This document shows, in pieces, positions 18,189-26,470 of a stretch of 64,000 nucleotides of DNA (positions are counted from its first letter, which is position 1; each line of letters starts with the position of its first letter). The DNA comes from a virus. The position numbers were made by a program, and so were the translations under genes. Under the pieces are notes generated by a model. It was not told the origin of the DNA and did no database searches. It saw nothing but the letters and a program-made list of their open reading frames with translations. Where the stretch lies: IMG/VR virus record IMGVR_UViG_3300045806_000063, positions 62,001 to 126,000 of that record; one strand, written 5' to 3'.

Positions 18189-18212
18189 GAGATGCAGCAA
18201 GTTCTGCATCTC
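18189..18212. terminator. Hairpin (terminator or leader structure)
   Basis: A 9-bp perfect stem GAGATGCAG with loop CAAGTT, between the DHFR-fold gene and the gene at 18235. It is directly downstream of the promoter-like element, so it could either end the upstream operon or shape the 5' leader. Confidence 0.45.
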
Positions 18213-18234
18213 CCTTATTCATTTTGGAGAATTT

Positions 18235-18429
18235 ATGGAAATCAGTAGAGTGAGAGTATCTTTAGAGGATCTTGATTTTTGTCTAATGGAGTTACAATCA
18301 GAAGGCACTCCAGCAATAGGTGTAGCGCCTGTGGATAACGACCCTGAAATGGTTGAGGTAACATATATCTCCAATGATACTGGAGAGGTTAAAAGAACTT
18401 CTAATTTATGCGCAAAGTTAACAGACTAA
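18235..18429 (+). CDS. Unknown small acidic protein
   Basis: A 64-aa protein with TTTGGAGAAT before the ATG. Acidic, with alternating strand-like stretches (MEISRVRVSLEDLD, MVEVTYISND). No family recognised. It overlaps the following membrane protein gene. Confidence 0.5.
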   Translation: MEISRVRVSLEDLDFCLMELQSEGTPAIGVAPVDNDPEMVEVTYISNDTGEVKRTSNLCAKLTD

Positions 18430-18602
18430 ATTCAATGCTAAGAAATATTAAATTATTTTCTATGATGATTATAGAGGACGCTGTTACAATTGCTGGAATC
18501 TTTATTCTGTTAGCCATCGCTACGATCATCTATGGTTTAATTTCCTTGGCATTCTGGTCAGTGGTTTTTACATTTATAGGTGCAGGAATCTCTATCTTTT
18601 AA
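18408..18602 (+). CDS. Small membrane protein
   Basis: A 64-aa protein with a basic N-terminus (MRKVNRLNSMLRNIK) followed by about 45 strongly hydrophobic residues, enough for one or two transmembrane helices. The start overlaps the previous gene by 22 bases. Weak RBS. Such small proteins in phages may be membrane anchors, superinfection or holin-like factors; nothing in the sequence selects one. Confidence 0.5.
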   Translation: MRKVNRLNSMLRNIKLFSMMIIEDAVTIAGIFILLAIATIIYGLISLAFWSVVFTFIGAGISIF

Positions 18603-18684
18603 ACTATCGCACATACCTTGCGGTGATGAAAATCGAGAAATTGATGCCAGGAACAAAAGACGAGGATATTAGTAATTTCAATTG

Positions 18685-18723
18685 ATTGATGATGCAGAGC
18701 CCTAAGGGCTCTGCATCATCAAT
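18685..18723. terminator. Palindromic bidirectional terminator
   Basis: An 18-bp perfect stem (18685-18702 with 18706-18723) and loop TAA, located between convergent genes. T-rich sequence follows on the plus strand (TTTTACTTTTTTTATTTT). The rest of 18603-18684 has no convincing gene. Confidence 0.7.
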
Positions 18724-18726
18724 AAA

Positions 18727-18813
18727 CTATTTTACTTTTTTTATTTTCAATTTAATCCGTTTGAATATACCTTTGAAAATCAAAAAGAATACTTCAATGA
18801 ATAAGTTCCTCAT
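18727..18813 (-). CDS. 28-aa basic amphipathic peptide
   Basis: On the minus strand the stop of the 274-aa gene is directly followed by an ATG (TAAATG) opening a 28-codon frame. The product starts MRNLFIEVFFLIFKGIF and ends in a Lys/Arg-rich tail (KRIKLKIKKVK). A hydrophobic front with a basic tail suggests a membrane-interacting peptide. Translation would be coupled to the upstream gene. Too short to be sure it is real. Confidence 0.35.
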   Translation of the reverse strand: MRNLFIEVFFLIFKGIFKRIKLKIKKVK

Positions 18814-19638
18814 TTATCTTCCTAATGTTTTTATACGTTTTAGACTTTCCGTATGAGCGTATGCAGCCACTTTAATTAAGTGGATCACTAATGCCAATAG
18901 TTCGAGTTCTTTAGCTCCTTGGTATACCAAGGTCGAGATCATTTGAGATTTAGCCTGACTAAGAGACGATAAATGATTTTCATTTTTTCTTTCAGCATCT
19001 GCTAGCTTTCTAAAGTTATTAGATAACTCTTCAGCCTTTTCAGATAACTTCAAGCTTATAATTTTACCAGCTGCAGTCACTGTACCATCGATTAATTTTT
19101 CAATAGTCTTTATACCAGTTGAATCTTTATAGATATCGTAAAACTTTCTTTCAGCCAAAGCTTCATCACTTCCTCCACTCTGATTAAAGAACCCTTGTAA
19201 TTGTTTTAAATTCTCCTCAACTGAATCATCGTAGGTTGGTAATAGCCAGATCTCATCTGCATAATTAGGCTGTGTTGCCATTTTTAAAGCCCATATATTT
19301 AAAGGGTCAATCAACCTAACACCTACGTCTTTGTAACTGACTATTATTTTATCCAGTAGTTGTAGATATTCAATGTACTTACCCTGTACATATTCTGGGG
19401 TATAAATCGTAAAATGTTCAAGTTCAGTCCTGCTAAACTTTGAAATGATACTTACTGCTTGAGCTGAATCAGAAGCAAGCAAGTTAGCAGGAGATGCAGT
19501 AGCTAAAAACTGAGGAACCAATTTACTGACATACCCTGAGAAGTACTTTGTAATCTTTTCAATATTAAGTCCTTCAAGTCCTATGTCTGGATGACTGTAA
19601 AGATCAGAAGATAGGAGAAACGCATTATCGTGTGGCAT
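18814..19638 (-). CDS. Probable virion protein with N-terminal GLE site
   Basis: A 274-aa protein transcribed opposite to its neighbours; AAGGAA precedes its ATG. Residues 19-24 read IGLEGL, matching the G-L-E motif seen at domain borders of the polyprotein at 39361 and near the end of the prohead protease. Cleavage after Glu22 would remove a short propeptide, as is common for inner-capsid proteins. The body is helical with a long coiled coil around residues 195-245 (KLSEKAEELSNNFRKLADAERKNENHLSSL, given here only as landmark KLADAERKNE). No enzymatic motif. The virion role is inferred from the motif and the strand, which is shared with the other structural genes. Confidence 0.5.
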   Translation of the reverse strand: MPHDNAFLLSSDLYSHPDIGLEGLNIEKITKYFSGYVSKLVPQFLATASPANLLASDSAQAVSIISKFSRTELEHFTIYTPEYVQGKYIEYLQLLDKIIVSYKDVGVRLIDPLNIWALKMATQPNYADEIWLLPTYDDSVEENLKQLQGFFNQSGGSDEALAERKFYDIYKDSTGIKTIEKLIDGTVTAAGKIISLKLSEKAEELSNNFRKLADAERKNENHLSSLSQAKSQMISTLVYQGAKELELLALVIHLIKVAAYAHTESLKRIKTLGR

Positions 19639-19711
19639 GGAAATTCCTTAATAAAAATGAGTGAAAGCTATTTTATAGTAAACAAATAACAATGAGCAAT
19701 GAGGATTAGAT

Positions 19712-21232
19712 ATGAGTTTTGGTTCAAGAGTACCTTCCACTCCAATTTTAACACCGATGTATAACCTCGGATATATGTTAGACATTCCAACCGGCGAATA
19801 CCATGAAGGAGAATATGGGAATTATGTGCTCAATGGCGGCTGGGGTGACATTATGTCAATCACTGGCATTGGTCACAGTTATAAGTCAACAGAGAACACC
19901 TGCTTTGAACTTAGGGTATTAGACCGTTACCTTTGTGCAGAAGCTCATAAGTATGATTCGGAAAATGTTATGTCTCCAAGTCGTGCAAATGAACTAGGTA
20001 TCCGTATGGTCAATATCAGCAAAATAGATTTCATGGATCCAGATGACCCAAACATTGGTAGATATACCATTTCATCAATGGGAACAGTTACTGCTGATGG
20101 TAAAGTGTTTTACGGTGATTTATTCCAAGAACAAGTGCAAAATTATGCTTTAGAAGTATTTAAAGATAAGAAAGCGAAGTTATACACTACTCCTTTCTTT
20201 ATAGGAAAACATCAGGTTAAGGTTAAAAAACCATTGTTCCTCTCATACGATTCCCTTTCCATGCTGAAGTTCAGTAAGATAGAGGAAGGTGTGGTAGAGG
20301 ATCATAAACTTGGAGATAGTGAACAGAATACGATAGCAATGACAGAAGGTAGACTCAAAACGCAGCTGAATAACTCAATGCCTGCATTATGTAGGATGGC
20401 AGAAATTCGTATATGCATGACTGCTCATACCCAGAAAGTAGGAGGGATAGTAGGTAAGTTTGATGCTCCTAAACAACGACTAATCTATGGTAAACGGGAT
20501 TACGAGATTAAAGGAGTAGGTACCTCTTTCATTAAAATCAATGGTCTTATTATAGATATTCAGTCTTGTGATAAGTTTAACAATAAAGAAGCTAAGACTG
20601 GAGTGATGTACCCTCTAGTAGAATCCGATAGAAGTGAGCACTGTACTGATTTGAATCTGCTAACAATCGTGATAGCCAGAAACAAGACTGGCTCATCAGG
20701 TATGACAATTAGTCATATAGTGTCACAAAGAGAAGGTATATTAGAACATCTTGGTATGTTTAAAACATTAAGAGATCATGGACCTGGTATAGGGTTTGGA
20801 ATGACTGGGGATAAAACAAAGCAAAGCCATGTTATGGTTCCTGATATTACCTTAACCCGCACTACTGTTAGAGAAAAGATCAACAATAGCTACACTTTAC
20901 GAAGGGCATTTGAAGTAACATCAGAACTCCTGCAACAGCGCTATATCTTTTCCCCTGAATCAAACATCTACTGGTGCACTCCAGAGGAACTGTACAAAGA
21001 TATTAAAGAGCAAGGGTATAACTGGGAAACTCTGTTAGGAAAGTCAAGATACTACTGGGTCTTTAAAGAAGAAGAACATATGAACCTACCACAGTTAACA
21101 ACAATGGATTTATTGAGAATGCGAGCTGGCTTATATACACCTTACTGGTTAAAGTCAGATTTTATTGAAAAAGCAAAAGGTAAGTTAAGAGAAGTACTCG
21201 ATACTATACCAAAAACAGAATTGAGGGGCTGA
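19712..21232 (+). CDS. UvsX/RecA-like recombinase
   Basis: A 506-aa RecA-fold ATPase. The P-loop is GIGHSYKST at residues 52-60. The Tyr where most P-loops have Gly mirrors T4 UvsX, whose P-loop is of the form GxxxxFKS. A Walker B-like LFLSYDSLSML lies near residue 180, and ICMTAHTQKVG near 235 matches the RecA strand after Walker B. These support a strand-exchange recombinase acting with the SbcC-like ATPase in recombination and repair. Length is above T4 UvsX (about 390 aa), the extra part being C-terminal. It starts 73 bases from the divergent 274-aa gene and runs into a four-gene coupled operon. Confidence 0.65.
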   Translation: MSFGSRVPSTPILTPMYNLGYMLDIPTGEYHEGEYGNYVLNGGWGDIMSITGIGHSYKSTENTCFELRVLDRYLCAEAHKYDSENVMSPSRANELGIRMVNISKIDFMDPDDPNIGRYTISSMGTVTADGKVFYGDLFQEQVQNYALEVFKDKKAKLYTTPFFIGKHQVKVKKPLFLSYDSLSMLKFSKIEEGVVEDHKLGDSEQNTIAMTEGRLKTQLNNSMPALCRMAEIRICMTAHTQKVGGIVGKFDAPKQRLIYGKRDYEIKGVGTSFIKINGLIIDIQSCDKFNNKEAKTGVMYPLVESDRSEHCTDLNLLTIVIARNKTGSSGMTISHIVSQREGILEHLGMFKTLRDHGPGIGFGMTGDKTKQSHVMVPDITLTRTTVREKINNSYTLRRAFEVTSELLQQRYIFSPESNIYWCTPEELYKDIKEQGYNWETLLGKSRYYWVFKEEEHMNLPQLTTMDLLRMRAGLYTPYWLKSDFIEKAKGKLREVLDTIPKTELRG

Positions 21233-21233
21233 T

Positions 21234-21530
21234 ATGGCTAAGGCAAAAGAAAATGTCATTCATTCCATTAGATTAATGGCAATGGCATCGTTTGACACTG
21301 ATAAAGTAAGATCATTAAATGAGTTGTTAAACCTACCAGTAGAAGGTAATAAGGAGGACAATGGTAGTCAGATCGATAACATTAATGCTAGCTTAGAAAC
21401 AGTATTACGGAATCATGCTGATACCACGGATATACGCTTACATCTTGAGCCTACCTCAGATGTTAAAGCTTATGTTAATATGTTAAAGGTATCCGTACTA
21501 CCAATGATGATAGAGAAAGGAATTCTCTAA
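21234..21530 (+). CDS. Unknown small protein
   Basis: A 98-aa, helical, acidic protein that begins one base after the recombinase stop and overlaps the next gene by one base (TAATG). The N-terminal part has a SIRLMAMASFDTDKVRSLNELL pattern; I cite only SIRLMAMASF as landmark. No family recognised. Its tight coupling between a recombinase and a polymerase fragment suggests a replication or transcription accessory, but this is context only. Confidence 0.5.
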   Translation: MAKAKENVIHSIRLMAMASFDTDKVRSLNELLNLPVEGNKEDNGSQIDNINASLETVLRNHADTTDIRLHLEPTSDVKAYVNMLKVSVLPMMIEKGIL

Positions 21531-22195
21531 TGAAACGTAGAAAAGAAGCCACTGAGTATTGGATTAATTTAATCACTGATCTAAAGAAAGGCAATCAAAA
21601 CATTGCCTTTTACACAAAGTATCTAAATAACTTATCAGACAAAGCTTTTGATGATTTAGTGGACTTATGTGATACTGGTAATAAGATTTTACCTTACTAT
21701 GCCCCGAATATAACTGAACCAGATCTCGATGTTGCAGACTGTATTAGAGTAGGTAAGAAATTAAAGCTTAACTTCTTCCAACGATACATAAAGACCTCAC
21801 CTAGTACGGGAGTTAGACGTTTAACACCTAAACGGTACCCTGTTTTATTAGTTCCATGGAGACGTTTATCGCAGCATGTATCAATTAAAAAGTCAGTAGC
21901 TGAAGATACAAAGCATATTGATAATTTATCAGGGCAGGTTATTGGAGCTAGTAAGACTGCAAAGATGTCAAATCCTGAGCTACAGGTATTAGATGCTAAA
22001 AATCTTCATCATGGAATATATGAGCTTGCTGGTGTAAAAGGGGGTAATGTTAAAGGACTAAAGCTAGCACAGCGGGATATAATTAATCATGGGACATTCT
22101 CACTTGAGGATATAAAGAATTCAGGGCATCGTGCCAAATCACTTGATACAGCTAACGCAATACTGCGTGGTATGTTATATGACTCCAACTTATAG
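21530..22195 (+). CDS. RNA polymerase beta C-terminal fragment (split beta)
   Basis: A 221-aa protein that aligns by eye with the C-terminal clamp part of bacterial RpoB. The landmarks in order are: YPVLLVPWRRLSQHVSIKKS, where RpoB has PVTVGYMYMLKLNHLVDDK; after similar spacing NPELQVLDAKNLHHGIYEL, where RpoB has [20 protein letters not shown]; and a final 40 residues ending in a leucine-rich helix as in RpoB. The large beta-like gene at 47492 stops shortly after the conserved GDKGVV region and lacks precisely this part. In phiKZ-like phages beta is known to be split into two polypeptides. The join is an inference; a profile search would settle it. Confidence 0.6.
   Translation: MKRRKEATEYWINLITDLKKGNQNIAFYTKYLNNLSDKAFDDLVDLCDTGNKILPYYAPNITEPDLDVADCIRVGKKLKLNFFQRYIKTSPSTGVRRLTPKRYPVLLVPWRRLSQHVSIKKSVAEDTKHIDNLSGQVIGASKTAKMSNPELQVLDAKNLHHGIYELAGVKGGNVKGLKLAQRDIINHGTFSLEDIKNSGHRAKSLDTANAILRGMLYDSNL
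21587..21610. repeat. Intragenic inverted repeat
   Basis: Nine-base arms AAAGGCAAT (21587-21595) and ATTGCCTTT (21602-21610), loop of 6, inside the beta C-terminal fragment gene. Confidence 0.75.
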
Positions 22196-22203
22196 GAAAA
22201 ACA

Positions 22204-22815
22204 ATGCAACTGACTAATAGTTTAAAACATCAAATCGGTACAACCGCTTATGACTCTGCGGTAGCATTGATTAAAAAATACCCTTCATTAACCAAAAGAG
22301 AAGTAGCTCATCTACTAGGTCAGTGTTCACAGGAGAGTATGAACTTTCTGCGAGTACGTGAAAACCTGAACTATAATGCTGCAGGTCTTTTCAGTATGTT
22401 TAAGTCTCATTTTAGCACCCTTGCTTCAGCTGAAGCATATGCGCATAATCCTGAAAAAATAGGAAACTATGTATATGCTAATCGTGAAGGTAATGGAGAT
22501 GAACAATCTGGTGACGGTTATCGTAATAGAGGGGTAGGTTATATCGGACTTACCTTTAAAAACAACATTGAAGCCTTTTGTAAGTTTGCAGGTATACCAT
22601 TGGATACCGATCCAGACAAGATAGCTTCGAATTATTCCTTAGAAGTAGCGCATTACTTTTTTCATGTTAACCATATCTATCCGCTATGTGTTGATGTGTC
22701 AGAAGCTGCAGTGGCTAATGTTACTCGTAAAATCAACAAAGGTCCTCTGGGAGAAATAGGTTTTGATCATCGATTAGCAAACACAAAACTATACGATACT
22801 CTGATAAACCCATGA
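22204..22815 (+). CDS. GH19 chitinase-like endolysin
   Basis: A 203-aa enzyme of the glycoside hydrolase 19 type used by many phages to cut peptidoglycan. HLLGQCSQESMNF holds the likely acid Glu44, followed by LNYNAAGLFSMFKSHF, and NREGNGDEQSGDGYRNRGVGYIG (landmark GDGYRNRG) holds the second acidic site around residues 95-100. No signal peptide or cell-wall binding domain is seen, so it is a single-domain endolysin that needs a holin; the candidate at 54149 is far away. RBS AGGAAAAAC. It overlaps the next gene by ATGA. Confidence 0.85.
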   Translation: MQLTNSLKHQIGTTAYDSAVALIKKYPSLTKREVAHLLGQCSQESMNFLRVRENLNYNAAGLFSMFKSHFSTLASAEAYAHNPEKIGNYVYANREGNGDEQSGDGYRNRGVGYIGLTFKNNIEAFCKFAGIPLDTDPDKIASNYSLEVAHYFFHVNHIYPLCVDVSEAAVANVTRKINKGPLGEIGFDHRLANTKLYDTLINP

Positions 22816-23597
22816 GACCATTAAGAATAATTGTTGAACTGGATGCGTTGTTTGATACCTATCTAGCATGTGTCCACATGCTAGATCGTACGCATACTGA
22901 ACCACTAATAATGGCAGGGTATCGAGAAAGATACCATAACGACCTATCATTACTTTATAACAAGATAAGTGATAAACATGTCAAAGATTTATATTCTAAA
23001 CGTGATTTACCAATGTTGAAGTTTTCATTTTCAACTAATATGGTAAACCTTTTAGCAGATAGAATAATAAAATCAAAACTCTTAGGGGATCAAAGCCCTG
23101 AAAGCCGAGACATTCAGATTATCTTTAACACATATCCGTACAATTTAACGAGTGCTATTGTTAGAGAATATGCGATTGAATTATCTAATGTCTTAAACAC
23201 CAAACAAATTAGCAGGATACACCTTCCTCCTGAAGAATTAACTCCAACATTTTTAAAGGATTCATATAGTCGTCTGATACTAGCTAGGTTAGATGACTGG
23301 ATGATAGCACAAACTGAAAACTTAAAACAATTACCAATTCCATTATTTACAGTGATAGCTCCTGGGTTTATAAAAGATCCGGTAGGACTTGCAGCAGAGA
23401 TGCGGAAGAAAGGAATTCCCACTGATGACAATAATCTAAAGAGATATCTATCCGGAACCCTTAATCATATTAAACAAACTCTATCCAGTGTAATAGATTT
23501 AGAGTTCTATGATCTATCAGATTTTAGCATGACTATCCCTAGCTTATCCACTTTAACTGATGAAGAAAACGATGAAGGTAATAATAGCGGGGAGTAG
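22812..23597 (+). CDS. Conserved phage protein of unknown function
   Basis: A 261-aa protein starting with RIIVELDALFDTYLACV, an opening I have seen in hypothetical proteins of jumbo phages but cannot assign. Mixed alpha/beta, with an acidic tail. Its early codons contain a 12-bp perfect inverted repeat (22861-22886). It overlaps endolysin at its start and the SLOG gene at its end, so it is part of one coupled operon. Confidence 0.5.
   Translation: MRPLRIIVELDALFDTYLACVHMLDRTHTEPLIMAGYRERYHNDLSLLYNKISDKHVKDLYSKRDLPMLKFSFSTNMVNLLADRIIKSKLLGDQSPESRDIQIIFNTYPYNLTSAIVREYAIELSNVLNTKQISRIHLPPEELTPTFLKDSYSRLILARLDDWMIAQTENLKQLPIPLFTVIAPGFIKDPVGLAAEMRKKGIPTDDNNLKRYLSGTLNHIKQTLSSVIDLEFYDLSDFSMTIPSLSTLTDEENDEGNNSGE
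22861..22886. repeat. Intragenic perfect inverted repeat
   Basis: Arms ATCTAGCATGTG (22861-22872) and its exact complement at 22875-22886, with a 2-base centre. It lies 50 bases into the reading frame, where a stable hairpin could slow ribosomes. Confidence 0.85.
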
Positions 23598-23949
23598 AGG
23601 CATAACTGATTACGGCATTTTGTGTAAGGCCATAAAAGAAAGTCAGTTTGATGAGGATCAGGGAATAACCAGCATAATTTCAGGTCTAGCTAAAGGACCT
23701 GATTCATTAGGTAGACTATATGGTAAATACTTTAATATACCAGTGATTGATATGCCTGCTAATTGGGATTCAGATGGTAAAGCCGCAGGCTTCATAAGGA
23801 ATCAGGCTATGGCTAATCTCTGTGATCATGAGGATGCATTAATTGCTATCTGGGGTGGAGTTTCTAAAGGTACGTCTGATATGGTAAACCGAGCAAAGAA
23901 AAGAAATATGAAAATTTTTATTTATCAAATGGAGATATTGAATGAATGA
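23572..23949 (+). CDS. SLOG-superfamily protein (YspA/DUF2493-like)
   Basis: The ATG at 23572 is preferred over 23560 because the product then begins MKVIIAGSRGITDY, the usual family start; the extra four residues at 23560 add nothing conserved. The 125-aa protein shows the SLOG pattern: IIAGSRG, then IISGLAKGPDSLG (nucleotide-binding GxxxGxD type), and a central MPANWDSDGKAAGFIRNQAMA before ALIAIWGG. YspA-like SLOG proteins are thought to bind nucleotide-derived ligands, and some act in anti-phage signalling; the role in phages is unknown. It overlaps both neighbouring genes. Confidence 0.75.
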   Translation: MKVIIAGSRGITDYGILCKAIKESQFDEDQGITSIISGLAKGPDSLGRLYGKYFNIPVIDMPANWDSDGKAAGFIRNQAMANLCDHEDALIAIWGGVSKGTSDMVNRAKKRNMKIFIYQMEILNE

Positions 23950-24244
23950 CAATGAAATAAATGATATGATTAATACTTCAGCAGAATTACTTCTGTTGTA
24001 TTTCCATCATGATGCCTGTGCACCATGTAAAGCTTTTAAACCTACTGTAAATAAAATAGTAGGTAAATTCAATGGTAGAGTAAAAATCATTTCAGTAGAT
24101 GTAACTGAGAGTAATCTTGGGCAGTATTACTCGGTACAGTCAGTACCTACCTTTGCCTTAGTGAAACAAGGTGTGACTTATGAGATTCATTCAGGTAGTA
24201 TGAGCGAAGCCCCATTAACCAAACTGATTCGGGAATACGTTTAG
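23942..24244 (+). CDS. Thioredoxin
   Basis: A 100-aa thioredoxin-fold protein with active site CAPC (residues 26-29; the usual form is CGPC), the following KxFKPTVNKI helix, VDVTESN, and the cis-Pro motif SVPTF. Length is close to standard thioredoxin. It probably reduces disulfides or supplies electrons for ribonucleotide reductase, which is not in this window. Ends in a strong palindrome, closing the operon that begins with the recombinase. Confidence 0.85.
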   Translation: MNDNEINDMINTSAELLLLYFHHDACAPCKAFKPTVNKIVGKFNGRVKIISVDVTESNLGQYYSVQSVPTFALVKQGVTYEIHSGSMSEAPLTKLIREYV

Positions 24245-24251
24245 ACATTAC

Positions 24252-24284
24252 ATTATCGCAGACACTTAAAGTGTCTGCGATAAT
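24252..24284. terminator. Palindromic terminator
   Basis: A 15-bp perfect stem (24252-24266 with 24270-24284) and loop TAA. A T-rich region follows at 24293-24306. Confidence 0.7.
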
Positions 24285-24320
24285 AGAGTATCTTTTACTG
24301 TTTTTCAATATTTAATTAAA

Positions 24321-24330
24321 CATATATTAT
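24321..24330 (+). promoter_or_regulatory. CATATATTAT early-type promoter element
   Basis: AAACATATATTATCATC matches the recurrent early-type element. It lies about 45 bases before the ATG at 24372, similar to the spacing at 18177 and 43609. The gap 24285-24371 holds only this element and the RBS TTTGGAGA. Confidence 0.55.
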
Positions 24331-24371
24331 CATCATGCGTAAACATAATTGAATATATTTGGAGACTACGA

Positions 24372-24893
24372 ATGGCTACAATGGTTAGAAACGGATTTAA
24401 AATTACACTTAGAAGATGGACTGCTATAAGACAGACCTTGTTAAGTATCATTTGGTCAAGAGAAGATTATCAAGCTCTAGCCAAAGTAATCATTACTAAA
24501 AAAATGGTATTGGGCCCTGAGGTATTACTAAATGTCGATTTTAGAGATAGAGAGTTGTCAGTTATTACTGATGACGAAACCTGGCTGGCATTAGATACAA
24601 AACTGTTAGGTGAATCAATCTATAAAGATACCAAGGATAAACATCATTCAATTGGACATCTTCTGCGCTATATTTATCAGGATTTAAAACTAACAGCTTT
24701 AATAACTCCAGAGGAAGAAAAAGCTATATGTGGAACACTAGCTTCAGTATACACTGGGGAGATTATAGAAACAAGCTCCAGTGAGTCTTTTGAGAAAGAT
24801 ACTCTGGAATTTAATATTCATTATCATAACTGGTTATTTGTACTTATGCTAATCGAGATTATATCTCCTTTAGATATAATCCCTTCTGAGTAA
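24372..24893 (+). CDS. Unknown early-type protein
   Basis: A 173-aa protein with TTTGGAGAC before the ATG and an early-type promoter element upstream. The N-terminus is basic and helical (KITLRRWTAIRQ); the centre is acidic; the last 25 residues are hydrophobic (WLFVLMLIEIISPLDIIP). No family recognised. It converges on a minus-strand gene with only two bases between the stops and no palindrome. Confidence 0.5.
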   Translation: MATMVRNGFKITLRRWTAIRQTLLSIIWSREDYQALAKVIITKKMVLGPEVLLNVDFRDRELSVITDDETWLALDTKLLGESIYKDTKDKHHSIGHLLRYIYQDLKLTALITPEEEKAICGTLASVYTGEIIETSSSESFEKDTLEFNIHYHNWLFVLMLIEIISPLDIIPSE

Positions 24894-24895
24894 TT

Positions 24896-25288
24896 TTAAA
24901 GATCTTCCTCATCGAAGATATCAGTCATCAGGATATCGTCCTGTGTAGTAGATAGCTGTCCTGGAACTGGTATGACCTTTGGTAGTTCTAATGCAAATTC
25001 TGCTGCTCTACCCACTATATTGGTTAGTGATGGAGTAAATGTTAGCTCTGCATTATCCAATACTTCAAGAACTGCATTAGCTACCTTCCGTCTCATCTCG
25101 GAGGATGCTTCTTCTTGTTTCAGTCGTTGTTGTGTCAGTGCTGTTCTGCTTAATGCAGAGGCTGCACTGACTCTTTCTTTAGGAGGCATATCAGTAGCTG
25201 AAGCTATCTCTACTAAAATTCGCTGAGATAATGATATTACTTCAGTTGTATTGGTTACATCCACAACTGTCTTATTTTCGTTAGACAT
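24896..25288 (-). CDS. Unknown minus-strand protein
   Basis: A 130-aa, mostly helical, acidic protein with GGAG ahead of its ATG. Sequence landmarks are MPPKERVSAASALSRTAL and an acidic tail DIFDEEDL. No family is recognised; a small virion or terminase-small-type protein is possible given that the other minus-strand genes look structural. It is divergent from the next gene with only 19 bases between the starts. Confidence 0.45.
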   Translation of the reverse strand: MSNENKTVVDVTNTTEVISLSQRILVEIASATDMPPKERVSAASALSRTALTQQRLKQEEASSEMRRKVANAVLEVLDNAELTFTPSLTNIVGRAAEFALELPKVIPVPGQLSTTQDDILMTDIFDEEDL

Positions 25289-25307
25289 TTAAAGCTCCGA
25301 GTATTAA

Positions 25308-25817
25308 ATGATAATAAATTATTTATTAAGCCTATTACAGCCAAAACATAAGGACGTATCTGAACATCAAAAATATTTAGACATTCTTCATAGTGATGGT
25401 CTCTACATTGATAAATGCATGGGAGTATCAGATCTACTAAATGGCATAGTAGTTGAAAATGTTAGCTATGCTACGATGCGGGAACGCTATATAATATCGT
25501 ATGTGGAAAACTTAGCTAGTCTAATTACTAGTTTAAAGACCCACCACAGTAGCTTATTAGCTACTGGTAACTGTAACATCTCACCTGCTTGTGACTCTGT
25601 AGAGTATCGGTTAGATGTATGGGTTATGGACGACATTGCCTTGTATGGCTATATTGGTATCATTGAAGGCTGGAAGATAGCATTATGGTATATTACTGAA
25701 ATTAGTAGTTTAACAAAAACAAAGATACATCGAAATTATGTTAGCCGTTCCCTTTATAAGGAACTGGACACATTCTTATCCTTAACTGAGTTTCTAATCA
25801 GGGAAGTTCTAAAATGA
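25308..25817 (+). CDS. Unknown protein
   Basis: A 169-aa helical protein. Weak RBS. Landmarks YLLSLLQPKHKDVSEH at the start and a W-rich centre (WVMDDIALYGYIGIIEGW). No family recognised. It overlaps the following gene by ATGA, so the pair is coupled. Only 19 bases separate it from the divergent gene, leaving little room for a promoter. Confidence 0.5.
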   Translation: MIINYLLSLLQPKHKDVSEHQKYLDILHSDGLYIDKCMGVSDLLNGIVVENVSYATMRERYIISYVENLASLITSLKTHHSSLLATGNCNISPACDSVEYRLDVWVMDDIALYGYIGIIEGWKIALWYITEISSLTKTKIHRNYVSRSLYKELDTFLSLTEFLIREVLK

Positions 25818-26407
25818 GTAAATCTACAAACCCCCTTACCAGGATAGTCGATTCTGGGACTTATGGTATTTTAACTGCTAGGTTGGCATTAACAAAAATA
25901 TTTAGACACTTAACAAATCAGGTAGTCGGTACAAAGGAGACTGAACTACACAGTAGGATGGATCTATGGATAACTAGGACGTACAAGAGTACATTACCTA
26001 GAGAAAGGAGTAGTCTTAAAGGTAATACCGCTAATGCATTAGCGGCAGATAAGATGACATGGGGTACGTTTGCTAAGGGAGTTGATATATTAGGATTCCC
26101 CAGTTTGTATATCAAAATGATCTTTCTGAAAAAAAATGCAGAATTAAATGGAGTATACACGAATAATAAACTGTATAAAGCAATAGTGGCTGGAGATGAG
26201 TTTGATAAAAAGGATATTATATTACATTCTCAAACCTTTAACTTTGCTGACCACTCTTTACTATATGAGCTATGGTATAACAAAACTGCTCAAAAGTTCA
26301 TTAAGATAGAGAGTACCAAAGCCTTTAAAGAGATCAATGAGTTTAATGAAGCAGATGCATACATACCTGACATTACTGCTGAATATTCAAAAGACCAAAT
26401 AGACTAA
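25814..26407 (+). CDS. Unknown protein
   Basis: A 197-aa protein, basic in the first 80 residues and acidic at the end. Landmarks RMDLWITRTYKSTLPRERS and NALAADKMTWGTFAKGVDIL. No family recognised. Coupled to the previous gene and ended by a strong terminator. Its neighbours in the same operon are also unknown. Confidence 0.5.
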   Translation: MSKSTNPLTRIVDSGTYGILTARLALTKIFRHLTNQVVGTKETELHSRMDLWITRTYKSTLPRERSSLKGNTANALAADKMTWGTFAKGVDILGFPSLYIKMIFLKKNAELNGVYTNNKLYKAIVAGDEFDKKDIILHSQTFNFADHSLLYELWYNKTAQKFIKIESTKAFKEINEFNEADAYIPDITAEYSKDQID

Positions 26408-26410
26408 GGG

Positions 26411-26442
26411 TATGACACTGGGAGATATCTCCCAGTGTCATA
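26411..26442. terminator. Terminator (palindrome plus T-tract)
   Basis: A 32-base near-perfect palindrome (15-bp stem, centre GATATC) followed by TCTATTTTTTTT. This is one of the clearest intrinsic terminators of the window. Confidence 0.8.
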
Positions 26443-26470
26443 ATCTATTTTTTTTATAAAAGGATACAAC

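Noticed and set aside
18626-18685. 19-codon plus-strand frame (MKIEKLMPGTKDEDISNFN) after the membrane protein gene
   Set aside because: Only a weak ribosome site (GCGGTG) and too short to judge; may be a decayed end of a larger gene, but nothing upstream or downstream continues it.
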